Shown: positions 1-6,577, counted from the first letter of the stretch. The stretch: 7,134 nt of DNA from Muribaculaceae bacterium (GCA_017545095.1 JAFYCU010000289.1:1-7134); one strand, 5' to 3'. Notes: a model not told the origin generated them from the letters alone. Translations and numbers: made by a program.

Positions 1-61
1 GCCTCTGGAGGAGGCCACACAAGAGCCAATGGCTGTAGCCAAAGTAGCCTCTTCCAGAGGC
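1..61. repeat. Central stem-loop of left foldback element
   Basis: GCCTCTGGAGGAGGC (1-15) pairs with GCCTCTTCCAGAGGC (47-61): 14 Watson-Crick pairs and one G-T. The 31-nt loop itself holds small inverted repeats (AGCC-AAT-GGCT and GGCT-GT-AGCC, which overlap and cannot form together). The same unit is found inverted at 6517-6577. Its asymmetric loop shows that the two elements point in opposite directions. Confidence 0.85.
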
Positions 62-82
62 ATTTCTGCCAGTTGACCGCAT

Positions 83-259
83 ACCCCCGGAACACCGCGA
101 GCGGTGGCCCGGGGGTTATCCAAATATTGCCCTCCGGGCAAATCATGCCTACCGCTATCAGTGGTATGAATCCAATGTTCCACACTTTTGATACACTTTC
201 GGGTGCCGTGGGGTTCTCTTCACAACAAGGCCGCTGGCCTTGTTGTGGTCTTCGACCAC
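83..259 (+). repeat. Hairpin array of left element arm
   Basis: Five hairpins follow one another. (a) 83-116: outer 8-bp stem (83-90 with 109-116), AA/GC internal loop, inner stem CACCGC/GCGGTG at 93-98 and 101-106. (b) 127-141: TTGCCC-TCC-GGGCAA. (c) 150-166: TACCGC-TATCA-GTGGTA with one G-T pair. (d) 221-247: 12-bp stem with a GCT triloop (221-232 with 236-247). (e) 245-259: GTGGTC-TTC-GACCAC, which competes with the base of (d). Such a dense chain points to a role as folded RNA or folded single-stranded DNA rather than as a protein gene. Confidence 0.8.
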
Positions 260-391
260 CAACGAGCGCGAATACTTTTGAGCAAACAAAATCTACTTGC
301 GAATCTTGAGCTCACTATTTATGTTAGGCACGACTTTTCGATATTCACCAATTTTTCAATGTCACACATGAATGGTTTCCAATAATTTTTG

Positions 392-399
392 TACCTTTG
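392..399 (+). promoter_or_regulatory. Bacteroidetes -7 box upstream of the small Cys/His protein
   Basis: TACCTTTG fits the Bacteroidetes housekeeping -7 consensus TAnnTTTG. The upstream region is AT-rich, but no clean TTG -33 element lies at the usual distance; only GGTTT around 374-378 is near. The TTG at 397-399 that would extend the reading frame is part of this box and is not a believable start. The first ATG (406) lies only 6 nt past the box. Confidence 0.7.
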
Positions 400-405
400 C
401 GGCGC

Positions 406-780
406 ATGAACCGTAAGACATCACATATCGTCATCGACCCACGACAGCTTTGCTTTGCCTGGCTGTTGCTGCTAGTGTATGTGCCCATGGTGCTGCTGTC
501 ATCGCTCCATGTGCATTCACGGCAAGAGCTGTCGGTGGCTGTGGACTGCGGTCTGTGCCAAACGGCTGTGCACCATTCGGGGCACATCACCATGAGTGTA
601 GAGCAGCACGACGATTGTGTGCTGTGCCGTTTCCTGAGTGCGCAAGTGCTCGTGCCGAGCGCAACAGCTTGCTCGGTCGAACTACCGCTGGCGGCCGACC
701 GGCCCCAGCACCATGCTGCCGCCTGTGTCGTGCGCACGGTGGCTCTTCCCTCGTTGCGGGCACCACCGGCCATTCTGTGA
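406..780 (+). CDS. Small membrane-anchored Cys/His-rich protein (DUF2946-like, putative metal-binding)
   Basis: A protein of 124 residues. Seen: a 14-residue N-terminus, then a hydrophobic stretch at about 15-34 (signal peptide or membrane anchor), then a short outside domain with C48-x2-C51, H56, H57, H60, H68 and C71-x2-C74, ending in SLRAPPAIL. Two CxxC pairs with clustered histidines suggest metal (Zn/Cu) binding or a disulfide pair. The layout (one N-terminal TM, CxxC/His motifs, PP-rich end) recalls DUF2946-type small proteins encoded next to copper/zinc TonB receptors; that assignment is from memory and is inference. It lies 72 nt upstream of a TonB-dependent receptor on the same strand, with no promoter visible between them, so cotranscription is likely. 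ATG 406 was chosen because TTG 397 lies in the -7 box; a start at ATG 487 would remove most of the hydrophobic segment. Confidence 0.75.
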   Translation: MNRKTSHIVIDPRQLCFAWLLLLVYVPMVLLSSLHVHSRQELSVAVDCGLCQTAVHHSGHITMSVEQHDDCVLCRFLSAQVLVPSATACSVELPLAADRPQHHAAACVVRTVALPSLRAPPAIL

Positions 781-852
781 TGGTTTACGTTCCCCCAGGC
801 GTGGAGGAACAACTGAAGACACATTTATTCAACATCAAAAATCAAGCACAGA

Positions 853-2949
853 ATGAAATCCCAACTTTTCATGCTGCTGTTGGCGTGCTCGGGCACGCTG
901 GCGGCACAAGAAGTGGTTGAGCTTGACTCAACCGATATGTTCTTTCGCCACATAGAACTCAAACAAGTGGTGGTGATCGGTCCCACCGGAGCCGTGAGGA
1001 TGCAGGACATGTCGATGCCCGCATCGGTCATCGGTCGCGACGACCTGCGTCAAGCGGCCGCAACCAACATCGTGGATGCCGTGAGCAAGTTCCCCGGTGT
1101 GGCCCAAATCAGCACCGGTGGTGGCATTTCCAAACCCGTGATTCGTGGCCTGGGCTACAACCGTGTGGTGGTGGTGGCCGATGGCGTGCGGCAGGAGGGG
1201 CAGCAGTGGGGCGATGAGCATGGCGTGGAAATCGACGCCAATGCCGTGAGCTCGGTCGAGGTGCTCAAGGGACCGGCGAGTCTGCTCTATGGCTCCGATG
1301 CCCTGGCCGGCGTGCTCAAGTTCAACACCGACCCCGTGGTGCCGCTGGGCAAGATGCGGCTGAATGTGAACAGCGAGTACCAAACCAATAACGGCTTGTT
1401 CAACTACTCCCTCAACTTCGGTGGCAACCGGCACGGGCTGGCGTGGAACCTGCGCTATGGCGACAAAATGGCTCATGCCTACAAAACCCCAATCGACGGA
1501 TATGTGCCCAACACGCAGTTTCGCGAGCGCGCACTGTCGGGCATGCTGGGAGTGAACCGCGCCTGGGGACACACACGGCTTACCGCCTCCTACTTCCACC
1601 TCACTCCCAGCATTGCCGAGGGTGAGCGCAACCCGTTCACAGGACAGCTCGAGCAGCCCTACGACGATGCCACCACCTATCGTCACGGCTTGCCCTACCA
1701 GCAGGTGTATCACTACAAGGCCGTGCTCGATAACGCTTTCCATGTGGGCGGCGGCAAGCTTAACGCGGTTGTGGCCTATCAGCAAAACCGACGGCAGGAA
1801 TATGAGCAGCCCGACGCCTATGGGCTGTACCTCAAGCTGCACACCGTGAACTACAATGTGCACTATGTCACCCGCCGCCTGGGCGACTGGCGCATCACCA
1901 GCGGGGTGAACGGCATGTGGCAGCAATCCACCAACCAGGGCGATGAATACCTGATTCCCGACTACAGCCTGCTGGACTTTGGCGTTTTTGCCACCACCAC
2001 GGCCACCATGGGCCCGTGGGCACTGAATGGAGGCGTGCGTTTCGACAACCGCCACCTGAGCAGCAACGAGCTGATGGACGATGGTGCGTTGCGTTTTGCG
2101 GCCTTCAAGCGCAACTTCACCGGGTTCACCGCCAGCGTGGGTGCCGTGTGGCATGCCTGCGAGCATCTGGACCTGCGAGCCAACGCCGCGCGAGGCTTCC
2201 GGGCGCCCAACATCAGCGAGTTGGCCAGTAATGGCGTGCACGAGGGGTCGTTGCGCTACGAAATGGGCAACAGCACCCTCAAGCCCGAGTTCAGCTTGCA
2301 GTTCGACCTGGGCTTGGACTACAACAACTCGTGGATGGAGGCGCAGCTCTCGTTGTTCAGCAACCGCATCGACAACTATATCTTCATTCACCGCAGTCCC
2401 GAAGTGATTGACAAATATTTCATGACCTATCGTTACGACAGCGGCGATGCACAACTGCTGGGCGGTGAGCTGGCCCTCGACATCCATCCATGGCATTTCC
2501 TGCATGTGGGGTCGAGCTTTGCACTGGTGAATGCCGTGCAGCTGCACCAGCCAAGCGACACCAAGTACCTACCGTTCACTCCGGCCCCGCGATGGCAGGC
2601 CGATGTGAAGTGGGAGATTCTGCACGACGGGCGATTGTTCAACAACGCCTTTGTGTCGCTGGGTGTGGACTACAACTTCGAGCAGAACCACTACTATCGC
2701 GCCGATGGCACCGAGACGGCCACGCCGGCCTATTGTCTGCTCAATGCGTCGATAGGAACCGATGTCATGCTTCGTGGCAAGCGCGTGGCTTGCGTGAGCA
2801 TCGCCGGAACCAACCTCACCAACAAAGCCTACCAGAGCCACTTGAGCCGACTGAAATATGCCGATGTCAATCCCGTAACCGGCCAGCGAGGGGTGCTCAA
2901 CATGGGACGCAACATCGTATTCAAAATCGCCATTCCACTCGAGTTTTAA
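853..2949 (+). CDS. TonB-dependent outer-membrane receptor (probable metal uptake)
   Basis: A protein of 698 residues. Seen: a signal peptide (1-18, LAA before Q19), a TonB-box-like segment at 34-43 (IELKQVVVIG), a plug domain at about 52-155 with conserved PVIRGLGYNRVVVVADGVR (95-113), QQWGDEHG (117-124) and VEVLKGPASLLYGSDALAGV (135-154), then a 22-strand type barrel to the C-terminus ending in phenylalanine (IAIPLEF). The family imports scarce ligands across the outer membrane using TonB-ExbBD energy. The plug signature is closest in feel to zinc/copper receptors of the ZnuD/OprC kind rather than SusC glycan receptors: it lacks the N-terminal carboxypeptidase-like domain and no SusD follows. 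The ligand is inferred mainly from the Cys/His-rich neighbour upstream. C12 follows LLA, but a lipoprotein signal is unlikely for a barrel. No Shine-Dalgarno motif; the leader is A-rich, as usual in Bacteroidales. Confidence 0.96.
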   Translation: MKSQLFMLLLACSGTLAAQEVVELDSTDMFFRHIELKQVVVIGPTGAVRMQDMSMPASVIGRDDLRQAAATNIVDAVSKFPGVAQISTGGGISKPVIRGLGYNRVVVVADGVRQEGQQWGDEHGVEIDANAVSSVEVLKGPASLLYGSDALAGVLKFNTDPVVPLGKMRLNVNSEYQTNNGLFNYSLNFGGNRHGLAWNLRYGDKMAHAYKTPIDGYVPNTQFRERALSGMLGVNRAWGHTRLTASYFHLTPSIAEGERNPFTGQLEQPYDDATTYRHGLPYQQVYHYKAVLDNAFHVGGGKLNAVVAYQQNRRQEYEQPDAYGLYLKLHTVNYNVHYVTRRLGDWRITSGVNGMWQQSTNQGDEYLIPDYSLLDFGVFATTTATMGPWALNGGVRFDNRHLSSNELMDDGALRFAAFKRNFTGFTASVGAVWHACEHLDLRANAARGFRAPNISELASNGVHEGSLRYEMGNSTLKPEFSLQFDLGLDYNNSWMEAQLSLFSNRIDNYIFIHRSPEVIDKYFMTYRYDSGDAQLLGGELALDIHPWHFLHVGSSFALVNAVQLHQPSDTKYLPFTPAPRWQADVKWEILHDGRLFNNAFVSLGVDYNFEQNHYYRADGTETATPAYCLLNASIGTDVMLRGKRVACVSIAGTNLTNKAYQSHLSRLKYADVNPVTGQRGVLNMGRNIVFKIAIPLEF

Positions 2950-2995
2950 CGGCATCGGCAAAACTCCGCCCGCCATAGTTCTATGGTTAGAACAT

Positions 2996-3026
2996 TTGCT
3001 GGTACTCCAAATTATTATTACCTTTG
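2996..3026 (+). promoter_or_regulatory. Promoter of the patatin-barrel gene
   Basis: TTG at 2996-2998 (-33) and TACCTTTG at 3019-3026 (-7) are separated by 20 nt, a good match to the Bacteroidetes consensus. The ATG at 3047 follows after 20 nt, giving a short A-rich leader. This separates the gene from the upstream receptor. It also shows that the upstream in-frame TTG at 2996 is the -33 element and not a start codon. Confidence 0.85.
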
Positions 3027-3046
3027 CAGGCCAAAAAAAGTACAAT

Positions 3047-5104
3047 ATGAAGATGAAACGAGTGATTATCTCGTTGTTGACCCTGCTGCTGGTGTTGCCT
3101 GTGGTGGCGCATCCTGCTGGGGTCGACAGCGTGCCGGCACGCAAGAAAGTGGCTCTGGTGCTCAGCGGCGGCGGGGCATTGGGCGCCAGCCATGTGGGTG
3201 CACTCAAGGTGATTGAGGAGGCGGGACTGCCCATCGATATGGTGGTGGGCACAAGCATAGGGAGCATTGTCGGAGCCATGTACAGCGTGGGTTACGACAG
3301 CGACGACCTCGCGACCATGTTCCGCACCATGGACTGGGCCGAGCTGTTTCTGGACCGTGGCAACCAGCGTCACCTCACGCTCAGCGAGCGCGACGCCCGC
3401 AACACCTATATCTACGAGCGGGAGTTCTATCTGCACAGTCTCGACCCCAAGCCCGGTGGCGTGATTCGCGGCAACAACGTGGAAAGCACTTTCGAGCACT
3501 TTCTGCAAGGCTACACCGACAGCATCGACTTCTTGCGCGACCTGCCGCGGCAGTTCGCCTGCATCGCCACCGATCTGGTCACCGACAACGAGGTGGTGCT
3601 TACCCATGGTGAACTGGTGAAGAGCATCCGTTCGAGCATGTCGATTCCCGGTGTTTTTACCCCCGTGCATCTTGGCAACATGGTGCTTGTGGACGGCGGC
3701 ACAAAAAACAACTTTGCCGCCGATGTGGCACGCAAGCTGGGGGCCGACATCGTGATTGGCATACGCTTCGACATGGGTGTGGGCTCCGACAAGCACTACC
3801 GCACCCTCATGGATGTGATGGAACGCTCGGTGGGCAGCGACATTACCCGCCGCACCGAAGAGAACGAGAAATATTGCGACCTGCTCATCAAGGTGCCAGT
3901 GCGTGGCTACTCCAGCGGCAGCTTCACCTCGGGAGCCATCAACACGCTCATCGACCGTGGCGAGAAGGCCGCGCGCGAGAAAATCGACTCGCTCATAATG
4001 CTTAAGTCGCAAATCGGGCTGCAACCGCAGGAGCGGTGCGTCATGCACCTGCGCGACATCGAGAGCCTGGGCGAACCCGATGACGAGCGTCAAGGACTTA
4101 TCGACTCGCATGAGCCTAACTCCTTCATGGCCTCGGTGGGCCTGCGCTACGACTCCGAGGACGTGGCGGCGTTGCTGCTCAACGGACGTTCTTTCATAGG
4201 CGAAAAGCACAAAAAGGAACTCGACCTCACCCTCAGGCTGGGATTGCGGTCGATGCTCAGGGTGGGCTTTGACCTGGAACCGAGGCCGTTCAAGCGCATG
4301 GGACTGAGCTATGAGTTGTGGCACAACATCCATCAGGAAATCTACACCCGAGGCAAACGTAGCGACAACACCTCCTATCTCTATCAACACGCCAATGTGA
4401 AGCTCTTCGCCTTCGATGCCATGAATTTCGACTGTGAGCTGGGCCTTGGCTGGGAGTATTACCACCACTTCAATAGTATGTGGAATGAGAACAGCGTGGT
4501 GATTTTCGACCCCAACGAGCACTACTTCAACTATCATGTGTGTCTGCGCTACAGCAACGAGGACAACCGCTATTTCACCCGCCGTGGCGTGAGGGCCGAG
4601 GCGCAGTATGCCTACTACACCGACAACCTCGCCCAATGGCAGGGTCACAGCGGTTTCAGCGCCGTGCAGGCCCTGTGCCAGGCCACCATTCCGCTGTCGC
4701 GCAACACCCATCTGCGACCTGCCGTGCAAGGGCGGTTGCTATTTGGCGACGATGTGCCACACATGAAGCTCAATGTGGCCGGAGGAATGAGCTACGGCAA
4801 GTTTTTCCCCCATCAGCTGCCCATGGTGGGCATGGGACACGTTGAGTTTTTCGACAGCAAGCTCATTGCGGCCTCGCTGCGTTTGCAGCAGCGCATCACA
4901 GGTCGGCACTATCTGCTGCTCGATGGCATGGTGGCGGAGCACAACGATGACCTGGACCGCATTTTCGACAACGACCCCATCTGGGGCGCACAGCTGGCCT
5001 ATTTCTACAACAGCAGCGTGTTTGGCCCTGTGGGGGCCGCGTTGCGTTGGAGCAACCACACACGCAAAGTGAATTTCTTTATCAGCCTGGGTTTTGACTT
5101 CTGA
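3047..5104 (+). CDS. Patatin-like phospholipase with C-terminal outer-membrane barrel (type Vd-like)
   Basis: A protein of 685 residues. Seen: a signal peptide (1 to about 21, LPVVA), a patatin domain from K33 with oxyanion loop SGGGALGASH (40-49), nucleophile motif GTSIG with Ser70, a second conserved block SIRSSMSIPGVFTPV (193-207) and catalytic Asp216 in VDGG. From about S359 a 16-strand type barrel starts (SVGLRYDSEDVAALLLNG) and runs to a terminal Phe (FISLGFDF). Known for the family (PlpD, FplA): a Ser-Asp dyad phospholipase A exposed or secreted through its own Omp85-like barrel, usually via a POTRA domain. Odd: only about 44 residues (315-358) link patatin to barrel, too short for a normal POTRA of about 70-80; and Leu45 sits where many patatins carry Lys/Arg. 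Start ATG 3047 was chosen because earlier in-frame codons overlap the promoter; ATG 3053 is an alternative. Confidence 0.95.
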   Translation: MKMKRVIISLLTLLLVLPVVAHPAGVDSVPARKKVALVLSGGGALGASHVGALKVIEEAGLPIDMVVGTSIGSIVGAMYSVGYDSDDLATMFRTMDWAELFLDRGNQRHLTLSERDARNTYIYEREFYLHSLDPKPGGVIRGNNVESTFEHFLQGYTDSIDFLRDLPRQFACIATDLVTDNEVVLTHGELVKSIRSSMSIPGVFTPVHLGNMVLVDGGTKNNFAADVARKLGADIVIGIRFDMGVGSDKHYRTLMDVMERSVGSDITRRTEENEKYCDLLIKVPVRGYSSGSFTSGAINTLIDRGEKAAREKIDSLIMLKSQIGLQPQERCVMHLRDIESLGEPDDERQGLIDSHEPNSFMASVGLRYDSEDVAALLLNGRSFIGEKHKKELDLTLRLGLRSMLRVGFDLEPRPFKRMGLSYELWHNIHQEIYTRGKRSDNTSYLYQHANVKLFAFDAMNFDCELGLGWEYYHHFNSMWNENSVVIFDPNEHYFNYHVCLRYSNEDNRYFTRRGVRAEAQYAYYTDNLAQWQGHSGFSAVQALCQATIPLSRNTHLRPAVQGRLLFGDDVPHMKLNVAGGMSYGKFFPHQLPMVGMGHVEFFDSKLIAASLRLQQRITGRHYLLLDGMVAEHNDDLDRIFDNDPIWGAQLAYFYNSSVFGPVGAALRWSNHTRKVNFFISLGFDF

Positions 5105-5161
5105 GCATGATGTACGAGTGCTTGTTTTCAGAACGCTAATCCGTTAATCACATTTACAGCA

Positions 5162-5668
5162 ATGAAACGACTTACATTCACCCTTTTGATGCTTGTGATG
5201 GCCACGACCTGGCACATGGCCGAGGCCAAGACACCCAAAGCGGGTAGGGGAGCCATACCCTTCAACCGACTCGTTGAGATGATTGCCGAGGATGCCCATT
5301 GGGTGCAAGACAATCTTGCCCAGATTGGCCTTTCGGAGCTGGTGTCGGAAAGTGAAACCGACGAGGAGTGCGGCGACTTCAGCTATTTTGTGTATGGCAA
5401 AAACGTGAACGCACAGCTTGCCGAGGGCTGGAGCGTGGCCTTGTCAGCTCGGGGGCACCATGCCTTTGCCATCGAGGTGACGCTCATGACCGACAACAGC
5501 ACTGTGCTTTATTTCAAGGAAAAAGCCGACCACGACGCGTTTATGTCGTGCGTACGCCGGTCGAGCCGCTATTGCCGCGATGAGCACACCGAATCAATCG
5601 GCCTCTCGCTCATCGAGGGCGATGAGTACCGCGATGGCTGGTACATCGTCACCTTCCACGGCGGTTAA
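5162..5668 (+). CDS. Secreted protein of unknown function
   Basis: A protein of 168 residues, not recognised. Seen: a signal peptide of about 22 residues (basic MKR, hydrophobic core 5-17, AEA before K23), then a small mixed alpha/beta-looking domain with cysteines at 70, 130 and 138, GWSVALSARGHHAFAIEVTL (89-108) and a C-terminal DGWYIVTFHGG that reads like an edge strand. An odd number of cysteines leaves one free if a disulfide forms. It starts 57 nt after the patatin-barrel gene on the same strand, and no clear -33/-7 pair is visible in the gap, so readthrough from 3019 is possible. Its stop overlaps the stop of the convergent gene in a shared TTAA. Location is probably periplasmic or outer surface. 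Confidence 0.85.
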   Translation: MKRLTFTLLMLVMATTWHMAEAKTPKAGRGAIPFNRLVEMIAEDAHWVQDNLAQIGLSELVSESETDEECGDFSYFVYGKNVNAQLAEGWSVALSARGHHAFAIEVTLMTDNSTVLYFKEKADHDAFMSCVRRSSRYCRDEHTESIGLSLIEGDEYRDGWYIVTFHGG

Positions 5669-6195
5669 GCCTCGTGTGCTTTCTTGTAGAGCTTATACAC
5701 CTTGTTGAGCTGCTTGTCCACCTCTTTCTGCGGTTGGTCGAGCTCGCTCAGGTCGAACTCCACGCTGCTGGTAGCGTCACGCTCGGCCTTGGTGTGATAG
5801 TGGATGATGAGGGTGAGCATGGGCAGCGCACCGCGATACCTGATGGTGCGTTTGAATCTCACGCGCTCGCAGTCCTCAAAGGGGATTGATGTCTCCAGCC
5901 CGGCTTGGTCGTAGGTGACGAAGCCATCGGCTCCCACAGCAAAAGCGGGGATGCCGCGACAGGCTTTGCCCACTTTCCGAAACAAATCGATTGTCGATAA
6001 TATGGTGCCAAGCGTGATCAAGCCATACACACCCATGATCACATAGCCTTTCCAATCCGAGAACAAAAACGACAGCTCCCAGTGCACGTAGCTGTAAACG
6101 CCAAAGCTCACAAGCAGCACCGACAGCAACGTGTAGGCCACAGCCTTGGCAATCACCTTGCCCTTGTGGTAATAGTAGCGATGCAATATTTCCAT
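5665..6195 (-). CDS. Two-TM membrane protein with PH-like domain (STM3941/YcxB-type)
   Basis: A protein of 176 residues. Seen: a short N-terminus with Tyr/His (RYYYHKGK, 6-13), TM helix 1 at about 17-37, TM helix 2 at about 50-71, a basic turn (RKVGKACRG, 73-81), then IPAFAVGADGFVTY (82-95) and a SIPFEDCERVRF block (103-114), which together resemble the bacterial PH-like fold of STM3941/YcxB-type proteins, and a charged, helical C-terminus (about 150-176). Biochemical role of the family is poorly known; a membrane-bound sensor or scaffold is only a guess. A longer frame could start at 6249, but its first 18 codons run through the -33 and -7 boxes, so the ATG at 6195, 20 nt past the -7 box, is preferred. 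It converges tail-to-tail on the secreted-protein gene. Confidence 0.88.
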   Translation of the reverse strand: MEILHRYYYHKGKVIAKAVAYTLLSVLLVSFGVYSYVHWELSFLFSDWKGYVIMGVYGLITLGTILSTIDLFRKVGKACRGIPAFAVGADGFVTYDQAGLETSIPFEDCERVRFKRTIRYRGALPMLTLIIHYHTKAERDATSSVEFDLSELDQPQKEVDKQLNKVYKLYKKAHEA

Positions 6196-6215
6196 ACTCA
6201 ACTGTATTTGCACCG

Positions 6216-6245
6216 CAAATTTAGGAAAAACCTTGCGTTTACCAA
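6216..6245 (-). promoter_or_regulatory. Promoter of the PH-like membrane protein gene
   Basis: On the minus strand TTG (6245-6243) and TAAATTTG (6223-6216) are separated by 19 nt, an excellent fit to the Bacteroidetes -33/-7 consensus. The ATG follows 20 nt downstream of the -7 box, the same distance as for the patatin-barrel gene. The foldback element inserted only about 20 bp upstream of the -33 box, so it could affect upstream control sequences without breaking the core promoter. Confidence 0.85.
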
Positions 6246-6265
6246 TCATTAGCAGTGACTTTTTT

Positions 6266-6273
6266 TAACAGAA
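6266..6273. repeat. Target-site duplication, left (TAACAGAA)
   Basis: TAACAGAA directly outside the left end of the foldback element is repeated in the same orientation at 6789-6796, directly outside the right end. A perfect 8-bp direct repeat hugging terminal inverted repeats is the mark of a transposition event. Confidence 0.8.
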
Positions 6274-6323
6274 TTCAAGTTTCGCAGGTGGCATAGCTTT
6301 GACAATGAGCGAATTGTTCGTTT

Positions 6324-6493
6324 GTTGACCCTCAACGAGGCCCGTCACAGAGTGTGACCGCCATCCCCACGGCACCCGAAGGTGTATCAAAAGTGTGGAA
6401 CATCGGATTCATACCACTGATAACGGTAGGCATGATTTGCCCGGAGGGCAATATTTGGATAATCCCGGAACACTGTGCAGCGGTGGCCCGGGG
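6324..6493 (-). repeat. Hairpin array of element arm A (reads leftward)
   Basis: In outward (minus-strand) order: the GG-rich hairpin at 6463-6493 (CCCGG outer stem, CACTG/CGGTG inner stem, AA/GC internal loop), TTGCCC/GGGCAA with a triloop, the TACC...GGTA hairpin kept by G-T pairs on this strand, then two triloop hairpins GTCACA/TGTGAC (6344-6358) and GTTGA/TCAAC (6324-6336). A weaker ACAAT/ATTGT stem follows at 6302-6317. The last two strong hairpins occupy the place of hairpins (d) and (e) in the left copy but have unrelated sequence. Confidence 0.75.
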
Positions 6494-6516
6494 GAATGCC
6501 ATCAACTGGCAGAAAT

Positions 6517-6577
6517 GCCTCTGTAGGAGGCTACATTGGCTACAGCCATTGGCTCTTGTGTGGCCTCCTCCAGAGGC
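6517..6577. repeat. Central stem-loop of right foldback element
   Basis: GCCTCTGTAGGAGGC (6517-6531) pairs with GCCTCCTCCAGAGGC (6563-6577) with one mismatch. The inverted sequence equals 1-61 except for 3 bases. It is the symmetry centre from which both arms of the element run outward. Confidence 0.85.

Larger units (their letters stand above)
1..310 (+). mobile_element. Partial foldback (MITE-like) repeat, left copy
   Basis: Seen: positions 1-61 form a 15-bp stem-loop that matches, in inverted orientation, 6517-6577 with only 3 differences in 61. Positions 62-211 match the inverted sequence 6366-6516 closely, including the shared string GTTCCACACTTTTGATACAC. The distal part (about 226-310) instead matches 6704-6788, including the same paired hairpins and the end TGCGAAWCTTGA at 298-309. 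By analogy with the complete copy at 6274-6788, this is the centre plus one arm of a second element; its other arm lies left of the window. No transposase or credible coding sequence is present. An open frame across 73-309 is rejected as coding. If the copy has an 8-bp target duplication, the visible half should be CTCACTAT at 311-318. Confidence 0.8.

Noticed and set aside
73..309. Open frame within the left repeat with a peptide shared with the minus-strand frame at 6332-6802
   Set aside because: The shared peptide follows from the repeat. Between copies two of three base changes in the shared stretch alter the amino acid, the third arm breaks the frame, and the sequence is full of hairpins; no coding signal.
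1..310. CRISPR array
   Set aside because: Hairpins differ from each other and are not regularly spaced direct repeats with spacers; no cas genes.
345..824. Minus-strand frame opposite the Cys/His-rich gene, and plus-strand frame 450-920
   Set aside because: Composition has no domain-like pattern; the frame starting at 406 has a promoter, a hydrophobic segment and paired CxxC motifs.
886..888. Lipoprotein signal (LLAC) in the receptor
   Set aside because: The second position is Leu rather than a small residue, the hydrophobic core would be very short, and barrel receptors use ordinary signal peptides; cleavage after Ala18 fits better.
928..2547. 539-codon open frame antisense to the TonB receptor
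   Set aside because: Shadow of GC-rich codon use in the receptor gene; no recognisable domain and no promoter or leader.
2987..4729. 580-codon open frame antisense to the patatin-barrel gene
   Set aside because: His/Val/Ala-rich composition typical of an antisense shadow; the plus-strand gene has clear catalytic motifs.
5105..5161. Separate promoter for the small secreted protein
   Set aside because: TTG at 5122-5124 exists but nothing close to TAnnTTTG follows at 19-20 nt, so a promoter is not called.
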